Shown: piece by piece, positions 34,611 to 46,162 of the stretch
Position numbering within the stretch: position 1 is the stretch's first letter
Layout of the letters: every line of letters starts with the position of its first letter
Origin: Diplosphaera chodatii
Lineage: Eukaryota > Chlorophyta > Trebouxiophyceae > Prasiolales > Stichococcaceae
Reading direction: 5' to 3'
DNA: 64,000 nucleotides
NCBI GenBank assembly: GCA_032358165.1
Contig: JAALGY010000030.1
Span: 682,001-746,000, forward strand
The notes under the pieces: generated by a model
Seen by the model: only the letters and a program-made list of their open reading frames with translations
What the model was told of the DNA's origin: nothing
Database searches by the model: none
Translations under genes and position numbers: made by a program

Positions 34611-37600
34611 TCAGATTGGGGACTGAGAGAGACTGCACAGGCTGCTGGCCTCAGTGGGGTCATACTCTGCAGCGAAGAGCGATTGGTTTGTCGGTGCCAC
34701 AGCCAACAGCAGCGCACCTAGGGCCAGCGCAGCCTCCTCGTCCTCGGCGGACAGGTCCGCCGGGGGGCTGCTGGATGACAGCGCCTCGCGCTTCGGGAGG
34801 CGCTGCACTGTCCGGCGGGCACGGCAGTGGCGCGGCCATGCCAGCGGCGGCGGCGACGGCTGCTTGCGCACCTCTGCAGTGCCACACAGCAGCAGGTGCT
34901 CAGCAGGCGAATGGCTGAGCCGGATGCAGGCCTCCAAGTGTACTGCCGTCTCCTGAGTTCCCGCATGGCCAACTTCTAGGTGCTGCGTGGCCGAGGTACC
35001 AGGGCCAGGGCCGGTCACAAACACCCCTAGCACCCCAGCGGGTGCCAATCAACCGTACAGTTGGCCTGTCGTACGGTGGGGTGGTCCCAATCACGGCATG
35101 TTGGGGCCACTGGCTGAGGGCCTGCCTCACACAAAAGACCTTGACTAAGGTTGACGACCCTACCGGCTGACAAGACGCGCCCCTCCTGGCACGCGGTACC
35201 AGCCGCCGCCACCCCGGGCACCAGCTCCGCCAGATTCAGCAGCTGCAGCGCGGCCTCCTGCTGCGCCTCCATGGACGCTGCGCGGTCCAGGGGGGCAATC
35301 GACGGCGCGGGCGGCGGCTGCCTCCGCCGCTGCTGCTGCTGCCGCTGCTGCTGCTGCTGGAGGTGCTGGGCGGCGGGGTGCAGCGGGCGGCCCGCGCCCA
35401 GCGCCGGCGGCAGCTTCAGCGCACCCGGCAGCAGGGCACCCGGCGGCATGCCGGGCGGCGGCACGCCGTTCGCAGGTGCTGCTGCTCGAGCGGCATGCCT
35501 GTTGCCCCTTGTGATGCCTGCAGCAGCTGCTGCAGGCCCGCTGATGAGCCCAGGCCCGCGAGCTGCGCCAGCACGGCCGGCGGCAGGCCCACGAGGGGGC
35601 CGGGCATGCGGTGCTGCTGCTGATGTTGCTGCCGCTGGTGCTGCTGGTGCCAGCCGGCGGCTGCCTGCAACGCTGCCTGCGCCTGCTGGACCGCCATGGA
35701 CTGCACAGACATGACCCAATGCAAATCTGTCAATGTGCGTGCTGCATCCTCAGGTGCAATGCTGCTCGATTGAGAACACGCAGCTGTACTCACCAGGCTT
35801 TGAGGCGCCCCAGCATGCGCCGGCAAAGGCGGCGGGTGCACCTGCGGCTGGGGCTGCTGCCTGTGCTGGAGGCTCGGCGCCTGCTGCGCTGCCTGACGCT
35901 GCGGCTGTGGGTGCTTCGGCTCTGCCGGCAGCTCGACCCCAAACAGCCGCACGGGCGGCCTCTGCTGCTGCTGCTGCTGGGCAGGCTGCTGCTGGACGGC
36001 GGGCATAGGCTTGTGCACTGTCAGCGGGCTGGTGGTTGGGGCTGCCAGCGGCCGCGGCACTGCAGCTGCATTGGTAGCGCATGCTGCCAGCAGCGCAGCC
36101 GCTGTCTTCTGTGCCGGCAGCGGCACGCCGTCCAACCAGGCCGTGTACCGCGCCGCCGGGTCCGTTGGAAGCTGTACCATTACGATACCACGTAGGTTAT
36201 GATTTGACAACACAGGAGACTTGCACTACACAAGCAATTGCTGCCAGCACTACACCTTGCACCAGTGTGTCTTGGGACACAGGAATACTCCGTGGTAGAT
36301 ACTTGCAAGCACACAACACTCAAGATCGCACTTGCAGCAGCAGCACATGGAGCCGGAACAGCGGCGAGCAGCGCGCCACCCGCTTGCGCACGGCTGCCAC
36401 CTGCCGCTGATCCCAGCTCGCCGGGTGGCTGACCAGCTGCCGCCTGCAACACAGTTGCACCAGCAAATGAGGCAGGCGCTGAGCACATCAGCCACGCTGA
36501 CACTCTGCAAAGCTCTGCAACCCACAGTCCAATGCAAACTGCACAGTGACAGCAACAAGCAGGGTCAGCTGTGCAGGGCAGCGGACGCACAGCTTGGGGT
36601 TGAGCTCCGCAGGCGGCGTGGTGGCCCGCAGCGCCAGCCACTCGGAGTGCCAGCTGCGCTCGAATGCGCCCCACAGTGCTACCAGTGCCTCCACGCCTGC
36701 CGCCATCAACCCCAGCAGCTCCCGCGGCCGGCGGCCTGCACATTACACAGCGTGACCTCAGTTGTCAGAGCACAGCAAGGCCAACCAAGCAACGGCTTGT
36801 CTCAGCTGAGCACATTGGGGACGATCAAGCATGACTAATTGGTTCAGCCAGATATGCATCGATGATCAGTATGCAAGCTGGTGTAATGCCAGGCAACCAG
36901 ACCCGTGTGCTATGGCCAACACTCACCATCACGCCCCGGGTAGCACAGGGAGCTGAGCTGGTCTGCGGGGTCACGCAGCGCAGCCTGCGCGGAGCCCAGG
37001 TCCGCATCCTGGGTCGGGCCCATGCCCAGCAGCGCCCGGCGCACCACTGCGGGACGTCACTGAACCGTGAGGTACTGACTGCAACAGCAGGGTACTGCAT
37101 GCCAGGGGCACATGAGGCACCATCCTGATCTGGCATACAACGCAGACTCTCTGGGGTACTTCGGTACAAGTACTGCTCTGCAAGGCTTGCTCAAGCACGT
37201 GGCAGTACCAATGACCCCATCAAGGCGGGCCCGGTTCAAGGTCCGCACCCTGGTTGACCTCCAGGCGGTGGGCGTCAATGTACCGCAGCGTCTGTGCAGC
37301 GCCCAGCTGCGTCTGGTACAGCGCCTGCACCTCGCTGTGGGTGAGCCAGTCGCGGCGGGCGGCCTCCGGGGAGGGGTGCCGCCAGCAGGCGGCCAGCGCG
37401 GGGTCCGCCGCCGACTGCGGCTGCCCGCACGCGGCGTCATGCCGGGTGTGGCACGCGTTGCAGGGCACCACGCTGCACGGCGTCAGCTGCTGCTGCTGCT
37501 GCGAGGGTGCTGCGGGCGGCGGCTCCAGCTGCGCGGAGCACACCGCGCCGATGAGCACCTGCTCCCAGCTCAGGCGCCCCGAGGCCGCGGCCAGCACCAG

Positions 37601-38105
37601 CTCTGCCGCTCGCCGGCCGCCGGTGCGGCACGGCCGCTCCAGCGCCAGCAGCTGCGCAGGCGACAGGCAGGAGTCACAGCACGGCACCCGGGAACCGCTG
37701 GCAAGCTGGCTGAGTGCAGGCGTGCGAGGGGGTTCCCCCCTTGCCACGGCAGCGGCAGGGAGCAGAACAGGCGGTACGCACCAGGCGGTGCTGTGCGAGG
37801 CGGGCGAGCACTGCGGGCGGGACCTGCGCGTCCGCCCACAGCACGAGCGTGTTGCCAGGGTGCAGGGTGGGCGATGGCGCCGGCGCTGATGCCGCAGCAT
37901 CCGCCAGCACCGCCTGCAGCACCGCCGCGTCCATCGGCACGGCCGCCGGGCCGCGCCTGCGGCGCCTGGTCGCTGATCCAGCACCTGCACAGTGACTGTG
38001 CAGCGTCTTGGACCCCGCTGGCTGCTTGGCGCTCGTCAGCGGCCCACTGGCCCTGGCTGAACTGTGCATCAAAGCGGATGAGGCCCACGTTCGTGGGGCG
38101 TGCAT
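34611..38105 (-). CDS. Gln-rich protein with RLFGV motif, possible transcription regulator, 766 aa
   Basis: Nine exons, 38105-37782, 37705-37249, 37046-36927, 36735-36591, 36443-36332, 36171-35794, 35700-35425, 35365-35140 and 34873-34611, join in phase. I do not recognise the family. Visible parts: an N-terminal region with paired cysteines (VPCCDSCLSPAQ and VVPCNACHTRH, perhaps metal-binding); a helical region with VVRRALLGMGPTQDADLGSA, ELLGLMAAGVEALVALWGAF and RQVAAVRKRVARCSPLFRLH; then a Gln-rich stretch containing PPVRLFGVEL; more Gln runs; and an acidic Ala/Leu helix, AEDEEAALALGALLLA, near the C-terminus. R/KLFGV is a known repression motif in plant RAV/B3 and HSFB factors, so a nuclear regulatory role is a fair guess. 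No DNA-binding domain is evident. A second in-frame-independent ATG at 38124 exists. The intron at 35424-35366 is only about 59 bases. Confidence 0.55.
35325..35360. repeat. CTG/CAG trinucleotide run encoding polyGln
   Basis: Imperfect CTG repeat on the plus strand, read as CAG (Gln) codons in exon 8 of the minus-strand RLFGV gene, with Arg interruptions (QQQQQRQQQQ). Such runs are length-variable. Confidence 0.8.
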
Positions 38106-39948
38106 GACTCAAACTCCAGGGCATATGCTATGCGTAGGGGTGGGAGCCGCGACACGCCCCCGCTGCGATGGTGGCATGCGCACTAAGTGCAAGCTTGTGT
38201 CTCGTAAAGCAGCGCAGCCAAAACGGTCCCAGGCAGAGCGCCCTTACGGGGGCCTGACCGGCATGTCTCATGTGCAAGCTATGAGCACCCGGCCTGCTGT
38301 CCAGACCCGCCGCAAGGCAGGATGCCAGCCCTTGCCATGAGCAGAGTGTTTCCGGATCGCCGGGTGACAAAGCACCTGTACAACGCTCCCGCCCCGCCTC
38401 GGCCGACTGAGCGGCCCAGTGTGTCAGCTATCGCATCTGGTGCCGTTGCTTGTCGCTATCAGCCACGTATTTGACGAAAGAACCGGTTGACTCGGCCTCC
38501 CTTCACGCCTGGCTTCTCAGCTGGCACACAGGGTCTTGCCCAGACTAGCGACGTGCACAGCCGCGCTGAGCAAGATTGTCAGCAGTCAAAACGGTCTGCC
38601 TTGTCCCACTCTGGCCGCCAAGTGCCGGGGAAAGTGATGCGCGGGCAGGATTTGTCACACAAGGGATTGGTCACGAAAGGGTTCTCTGTTGGCTGGCTCT
38701 CGACTATACTAATCCTCCGACGTGCGCAATGCACCCAGGCTGCCCATTGAACGCAGACGTCAGAGTCACTTTCGGTACCCGAAGTACATCCGCAGGCATG
38801 CGCGGCAAAATGGCGGCCATCGTGGCTGCCGGGGGCATTAGTCATACGCTCATCACCGTGAGGGCGTTCCACCGCTTGAAGTTGGAGTGGAACCGGCGTC
38901 TGTCCCCAAATCGTGTAGGCGTAGGACCACCTTCACACGTTGGCGTTGCTGTTCGCGTGCAACTCTTGGCCCCCATGAGCTTTATAAGTTGCGTCAGTAC
39001 GCAGTGATGCGAGCGGCATCTGGAGACGCCCAGGCAACACGAGATGGCCGGCCCGTGCTTGCGTCAGAGGCCCGGAAGGCCGGCGCTGGGACACATTGCA
39101 AGCCCTGACGCCACCCTGTCTACCCTGGCCTGCCAGCAGGCAGTCCCCCCGAGCGGGATCAACGTGGTGGGGTGTGTGGGGTACACCAACACGCCAAGAT
39201 CTCGCTCGGGCTGCCCACCAGAAGGACTGACGCCCGCCCAGGACGCTGTTGTCAGCTCACGCTCAGCTACTTCCCAGCTCAAAGTTAAGCTGTGGTGGCG
39301 ACGCCTGCATCCTGCCGGCATCCTGTATGAGCGTTTGTCCTGCCGGTCCATAGGCTTGTCGCATCCTCCACCGCTACTCCCGTGCCAGCTCAACATATCA
39401 AGTCGTATGGAAGCAACTGCAGCAGCGCACCCGGCAGCGGTTCCTTTGCGCCCCACTCTGGGCGCCTGATCGCGTGCAACGTGGGGCCAAACCCGCCAAA
39501 GGGCATGCTACGTCCGGAGCACCGCCGCGCGTGTCCCAGCGGCTCCGCTGTCACCGTTGGTAACACCCAGCGTCGTTTGCACCGAAATAAAACATGTAGC
39601 GGAAACGAGTTGGCCGGCTCATATGTACCATGGTGTCCTGGTCGAATGTGGAGATGCACGTGGACGCCAATCTCTGGTGTACTGCCTGTCGCATCATAGC
39701 AGCAGCTCGGCATCCAGCCAACAGGCTGTCCTTTAACCTGTTGTTATGCGGCATGGCCTTGCATACAGGACGGTGTGTAGTCTAGCTGTCACTACGGCAG
39801 TCCTTTAGTTGCCGTTCACACACTGCATCTGACAGCAGAGGAGCCAAATGGTGCAATGCCCAGTTGGTGCGTGCCACGGGTTTATATAAGCATGTGCCCC
39901 AAGCGGTGCACCATCCCGACCCAGACCAGTCGGCTGAGCTCGCTCGCA
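38106..39948. other. Gene-poor stretch, 1.8 kb
   Basis: Lies downstream of gamma-COP and upstream of the RLFGV gene (both minus strand). No frame shows family similarity, and TGCAG-flanked exon-like segments, common elsewhere, are scarce. It may hold a promoter, a long 3' UTR, a non-coding RNA or a fast-evolving gene, but I cannot support any of these. Confidence 0.4.
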
Positions 39949-42900
39949 TCACGCCTCGGCGATGATCATGTGCACGGCCTCGGAGACTTCGGGCGAGGAG
40001 GAGCGCGCCACCAGGTTCATCGCGACGCTGCGCTGCGCATCGATGCCAAAGCGGAGGCGCACCAGCGCCTGCTCCCCGCCGACGATTGTCCCCGCCAGCA
40101 GCACCATGTGCGACCTGGCGTTGGGCGGCACGGCGTCTGTGCCCTCACACGGCGCCATGCCCAGCGTCAGGAGCACCGCCTCCACCGCCTCCTCCAGGCC
40201 CGCGCGCTGCGCAAAGTCATGGCGGCCAATCAAGCGCATTTCTCTGCAGGCTAGGCACGTTTGCGTGCGCCCTGCAGCTTCTGTAGGGCGCCGACCGCGG
40301 CAAAGTCGGGCGCCGGCAACAGACCGACACCGGCAGATCGGCTGGGCAGCGGCAGGCTGCAGCACCAGCAGCCACAGGGTTGCGGGGCTTGTGGCGGCAG
40401 TGGCAGCAGCGCACCTGGCCCAGGCCGTAGTCGTCCGCCATCTCGGCCTCCTCGGGCAGCGCCTCCCATGCGGCCCGGAAGTTGGGCACCGGCGTCGGCG
40501 CGATGTAGTCGGCCGGGCCCACCTGCTCGCGGTGGTTGCAGCGTGTCAGTGCGCGGCTGGTCACGTCAGTGCCGCATGGACAGCAGAAGCCAGTGAACTC
40601 CATGCGAGCAGCAGGTCTGAGCAGGCTGCGGCAAGGCAGGGGAAGAGCCGGGGCCTACCACCAGGTCCTCCAGCTGGTACTCGTCCTCGTACCCCTGCTC
40701 CTCTGCCTCGCCTGCGCTCAGGTGCAGTCGGCAAGCCTACATCTGCTGGACTGCTCGCACACCGGACACGAATGAGGCCATTCAACACACCGATGGTCAC
40801 ATCTTTGCGTCTCCCTACAGTTCGTGGATGCTCAGTTCAAAGTTTGCTCAAACCCAGGTGTTGCAGCTCCACCCACGTCAGAACACACCTGTCGAAGGGT
40901 CGATCTCCTTGACGGTGAAGCGCAGTGTGCATGTAAACTTGCCGAGCGCAAGTGCACCCTCTGGGCGGCCCAGCACCACGAACGTGCTGCCAGTTTCGCC
41001 GTATGGCATCATTGGCAATGGCACCACTGCCTCCTCCGTGAAGTCGGGCTGCAGTGTCAGACAGCACCATCGCACACGGTGGGTCAAGCATGGGGTTTTG
41101 GACCGTTCTTAGAGGCAGAGCCTGTAGCAGGTGTACACTCACCGCCTCTGATAGGTCCATGGCCACAGAGACATCCTCCAGGATCTGGAGCAGCAACGAC
41201 AGACAGGTTAGCCTCCTGGGACGAGTCTGATGCACCGTTGCAAGGTCAAAAAGCCGGGCTGGTGCTTGATGTTGAGACATATCCATGCAGAGGGCAGCTA
41301 ACAAGCGACGCTGGAGCCATGTGCCCACCTGCTCCTCCACAGTGTTGCTGCAGGTGTACTGGAACACCACAGCTGCGTCGGTGACGTGCTTAGTGGCCAT
41401 CACGCTGTACTCGGTGCCCTCCTCGGTGAGCAGCGTCGGCGTGCTGCTCTTGAAGACCGGCCCCAGAGCCGCCAGCTCCGGCACTGCCTACAGTGTGCAG
41501 AGGTGGCCGGTGGTGCAACGAGAATGGAAGATCACGCCCACGGTCCTCAGGAAATCGGGGACCAACACTGCAATACGCAAGCGCGAGAAGGTGTGGAACA
41601 AGCAGGCAGCAAGTCTGCAGCAGGCACGGCACGAGATGATGGGCATAGGATCCACCCCTGCAAGGTTACCATATGCAACCCGCAGGGTGCAGACAGGAGG
41701 TGCACCTGCAGGGTGGCTGTCGCCTCCGCGGCCGTGGCTGCAGTGGACACCGGCGCTGTGGCGGCGGTGGGTGCTGAGCGCTTGTCGGCCTGCTTCGCAT
41801 CCGGCGCCCTGGGCGCCTCCTTTGGCACCGAAGCCTGCATGTCACGACCTCCTTGCATTGCTGCATGCTGCCTTTTCAACACCTTGGTACACGAGTGACA
41901 CGCGGCCTGCAGAGCCTGTGACGATGAAGCGGCTACAGCAGGGCAAGCACGAAGATGGTCCAATGGTGCCCACCCACAGTTGTACAGGTCATTTGAACTG
42001 CTGAGCATGAAAGTCTATATCATCCCACGACCCCGGACAGCCACGCAGAGTTACTCACCAGGTCGAAGGGCGCGTCTGTTGGGCCGTCCAGATAGGCCTT
42101 CAGCGCGGCCTCCAGATTGGCGCCGGGCACCGCCCACGGCGTCGTGATGGCCTCAGTGCCCCCCGCAATGCCGCCCAGCTGCTCCAGGTACAGTGTCGCC
42201 CTGTCCCGCACCTGCTCGAACAGTATATGCATGTGCTGCAGCTGTCACAGCCATGAAGTGAGCTGAACACAACTGCTGGATGCAAGGTGCAGAGGGTGTT
42301 ATTGCCAGATGCAGATATGGACTGACGCCGTGCATCTGGGTGCTGATGTGTGCCCGCTCGGTTCTGCAATCATTGATATTTCAGCTCAATAAAGCACAGC
42401 ACACCTCGTCATCATTGTCGAACAGCGCGCGCTTGAGCAGGATTGTGATGCGATCTCGCAGCTCCTCAGCGGCTGCGCCAAAGCGCGCCAGGCTGGACAC
42501 CGCCGCTGCCCGCACGGTGGCGTTCTCCAGGATGATGCGGTTGTAGATGTAGCGGATGTAGCGGGCGGGCTCCTTGGTGCGGGGGCCCTCAACGCCCAGC
42601 AGGTGCAGGATTTGCACGCTGAGGTATGTGAACTCGCAGTCCTGCAACATGCATCAGCGCGCCTCAAGCAGGTGAACAAATGCAATGCTGAGGTGATCTG
42701 GCACAGAAAGTCCGCAACAACTCATACATGGCACGTGGAAAACAGTGCAAAGGTCTGCACCTCGATGAACTCGCACAGGTGTGCGAGGCCCGCCTCCTTG
42801 GCAGCTGGAATCTCACGGATCAGGATAAGAATCGAGTCTACGATGGCCTTCTTGTACTCAAAGCCGCCATCCTGTAACAATAGCAGGTAATGAGCAGAAG

Positions 42901-45409
42901 GTGTTGTGGCCCATAGGCGTAGATACTCTGATGCCACAGGAACCTAGTGTGGATGCAGAGGTTATAGCCTGGCGGCTGATTGAGATGTTGTGCACCGCGT
43001 ACCTCACGCAGCACATTCGACAGGAAGTTCATGAGGGCGCGGTGCTTGGCAGGGAACTTCAGGCACAGCGAGCGGATGGCCTCCACCACCACGATCTTGA
43101 ACTCGTCCGCGATGTCCGACATGAAGGTGGCGATCTGCTTCAGCAGGCGGTCCACGCTGCCCTCGTTGCCTGTGCAGCAACAGGTGTTCGCAAATCAAGC
43201 AATGCCCACAGGGGCAGATGCAACAACAAGCTATGCTCAGTCCCCATGGTTGCGCAACAGCGATGCGCCTTTCGAGACGAGCACCTGTCTTCAGCAGCGT
43301 CGTGATGGCCAGCGTGGCGATGCTGCGGTTCTGGTCCGAGATCAGCGACTCCATGTCGATGTTGCAGTTGGTGACGGACATGGGGTGCGTCTGCGCCACC
43401 TTGTTGAGCGTGCGCACCGCCGCAAACCGCAACACCGGCTTGTTGCTGCTGAGGAACAGCTGCAGGACTGTCACCGCTGGCATGAGCTCCCTGCAAACCA
43501 GCATTGGCAGACATTGACTGACGATGATGAGATCCAGATGCAACACGGGCATCAACACTTCGGTCCATGCTTATTGGCTAACACTGGCTGCAGGGGTGCC
43601 CCACCGAGAGGAGACGCCCTGCATGTCGCAGATCGCCCGGGCGGCCTCGAAGATGACCATCTCGGCCTTGTGCCGCAGGCAGCCCTCCAGGAAGTCGTAG
43701 AATGGACGGTGCTCTGTTGCGCTGGGTGGCCCTGACTCTGCAATCACCTGTGCAGTGATGGCACAGCAGAAGATGTGAGCAGTTGCTGCAGCCCCAGAAA
43801 CAAGCACCCTGCCACGACAACTGGCCATGGTGGTTGCCAGATGAGTCGGAGTGGCTCAAGCACACCTGGGCAACATAGCGGACGAGGAGGCACTGTGCCA
43901 GGGGAGACCGGACGGAGCTGCGAACCAGGCTCGTGACCAGCTTGCTGACCGCCAGCCGGTCCTGGCTGCGCAGGCCGTGCAGCAGCGCCACCGCATGGAA
44001 CTGCGGGGGAATGCATGACAGCCTGCTGTGAGCGGCGAACAAGCTTCGACCTTTGCAGTGACAAGGACATTGGCTTGCTGGTGCAGTTGCAGATCACATC
44101 ACAGCCTGCAAATCTTTTGAAAGCTGCGCACCTGCACCATGCCCGCCTTTGACTGCACCGCCTCCTGGATCTCATTGCTCCACCGCTTCACGATCTCCAC
44201 ATTCCACTGCAGCAGGTGGTATGCTGACACCAGCACTGCTGACGCCACCACGGGACTCTGCATTTGCACGGCGTTGCAGGTCAAGATCTGCCCATGATTT
44301 GCTAATCTTAAAGTACGGCAGCATGTATAGCCTGTGTGATGCTGTGAGTTGCAAACAAATGACAAGTGATGGCTCTCGAGCAGCTGCATGCAACAAAGTC
44401 GGATCGTAGCCCACCTTGTCAACGATGGCCTGCTTCAGGTACCGCTCAATCTGCACCAGCAGCTGCGTGTCCTGGCCGCAGATGGAGCAGAGCACGCGGA
44501 TGGCGTTGGAGCGGTACAGGTCTGTCTTGCTGTTCATGTCCTTCATCAGGCTGGACGTGATGATGATGACCTCATCCTCCCCTGGGCACACGTCCTTGAT
44601 GATCAGGTACACCTGCGGCGGGATGGGCAAGTGTTGGCGAGGTGCATGCCGAAGCAGCTGAGTCACAGCATGGCACAGCTGCCTTCTGAGAGGCACTGTC
44701 TGTCAACAACAGGCCACGCACCATGCGTCGCAGGTTCACATCTTTGTTTTGAAAGAGCTTTGTGACGCTGAAGAAGACCTCCGACTGCTCTTTCTGTTGG
44801 GGATGACAGGGTACAACACTTGTCAGTACTGCAATGCATGGGGTGCAAAGGCTCAAGCAGCAAGCAGCACATAGCATGGCAGCTCGTGCCTACCTTACTG
44901 AAAGTCTCGCCCTGGCTGAGCAGGTACAACAGCTTTGTGATGACCTGCGGCATGACCAGGGCAAATCAAACTGTACATCGCCATTGGGTAGGCACTGGGT
45001 CTGCTGCACTCATACATTTGCATGATGATCAAAACGCCATATGCACAGCAGGCTCCGCCTCATACCTGCTGACATCTTCTGGGGTCCACAGTCCTGTCGT
45101 TAAACATGCGTGCTTCTTGCAGCACAGCGCCCTTCTCAATGCCGTAGAACGGCGAGTACTCAACTGCATGAGCAGACAACATATGGCGGTTCATGGTGTG
45201 CCAACAGGCTAGTTGACGACGACAGCCGCTACTTGTGCTCCGAAGCACTCGAGTTCTGGCGGACGATTTACAGCTGTGGAGGCACAAGCCTGACCAGGCA
45301 TCATGCTGGACAGTTCTGCTGCGCGCAGCTTACCATCCTCATCCCGATCCTCATCCTTCTTCTCCGGCCCCCGCAAAGGCGCGGACGCATCCTGTGCTGT
45401 TGCTGCCAT
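39949..45409 (-). CDS. SEC21: Coatomer subunit gamma (gamma-COP, SEC21)
   Basis: Gamma-COP is a large subunit of the COPI coat that drives Golgi-to-ER transport. About 20 short exons can be read. The protein starts at 45409 with [14 protein letters not shown] and an acidic stretch, then [160 protein letters not shown] and [20 protein letters not shown]: the full adaptin-type trunk. An Ala/Pro-rich linker near 41.7-41.9 kb precedes the appendage ([73 protein letters not shown]), which ends [19 protein letters not shown] to a stop at 39949. The order and content match the whole family length, and no break is seen. Confidence 0.93.
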
Positions 45410-46162
45410 GTCTCAAAGCCGGGGTGGCCGGCCGCAAGCACGGGGAGGCTGACCGCTGCTGTAATCTGGGTGCAAGATCGAAGGCACGGTGGGCACTACG
45501 CCGCAGCTGCAGACGGCGAAGGCCGTGGCAGGCCCATATTAGGCACTACAGCAAACAACGGGCAATCCACCCGCCACACTGGCCTCCTGGGATGCCGTGC
45601 AACAACTGGCCTGCTGACTGATCGAAGCCCGTTGTTGGACCGTTCTTTGGTTCCGGGCCTTGTCCGGCACGCTGCAGAACGGGAGCCAACCTCTGCCAGA
45701 CTCCGGTGTTGATCCAGCTATGCCGCTGTGCCAGCACCTGTTTCGGTTTTGCAAGGCAGAAGCGTGGTGAGAGGGGTGGAGATTACGGTGAGGCTGGTGA
45801 ACTCTACGGTTTCAGTGGCGAGCACGTGACCAGCAAGCCGACAGGCGCAGACTAGAACACCAATTGCTGGTTGATTGCAACCGCATGCCGGCAAACTCCG
45901 AGGCTGGCAAACGCTGCCGTGCTGACTGTATGCAGTGCTTGACACGATGTCGTCAGGCTATGCAACAACAAAGCTTGCGTGAGCATGTTGATGGCATGCT
46001 GGCGCGCCCCTAGTTCTTTGTTGCACATGCAGTGTCCAGCGTTCTTGGATCAATTAACCGGTTGAAGATAACCAATAACTGGTCTGGGCCGAGTGCATTT
46101 GGTCACACCGGCATCGTCACTGAGCTGCCTGTAGTGACAGCCGTCCGAGCAACTGCGGCACC
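45410..46162. other. Divergent promoter region between gamma-COP and UTP6
   Basis: About 750 bases between two start codons pointing apart. It probably contains both core promoters, perhaps shared. No coding similarity; no repeat. Confidence 0.45.

Noticed and set aside
38887..39469. Possible gene in the 38.1-39.9 kb gap
   Set aside because: The plus-strand frames of 73 and 141 codons overlap in conflicting frames, lack any family motif and have no credible splice partners.
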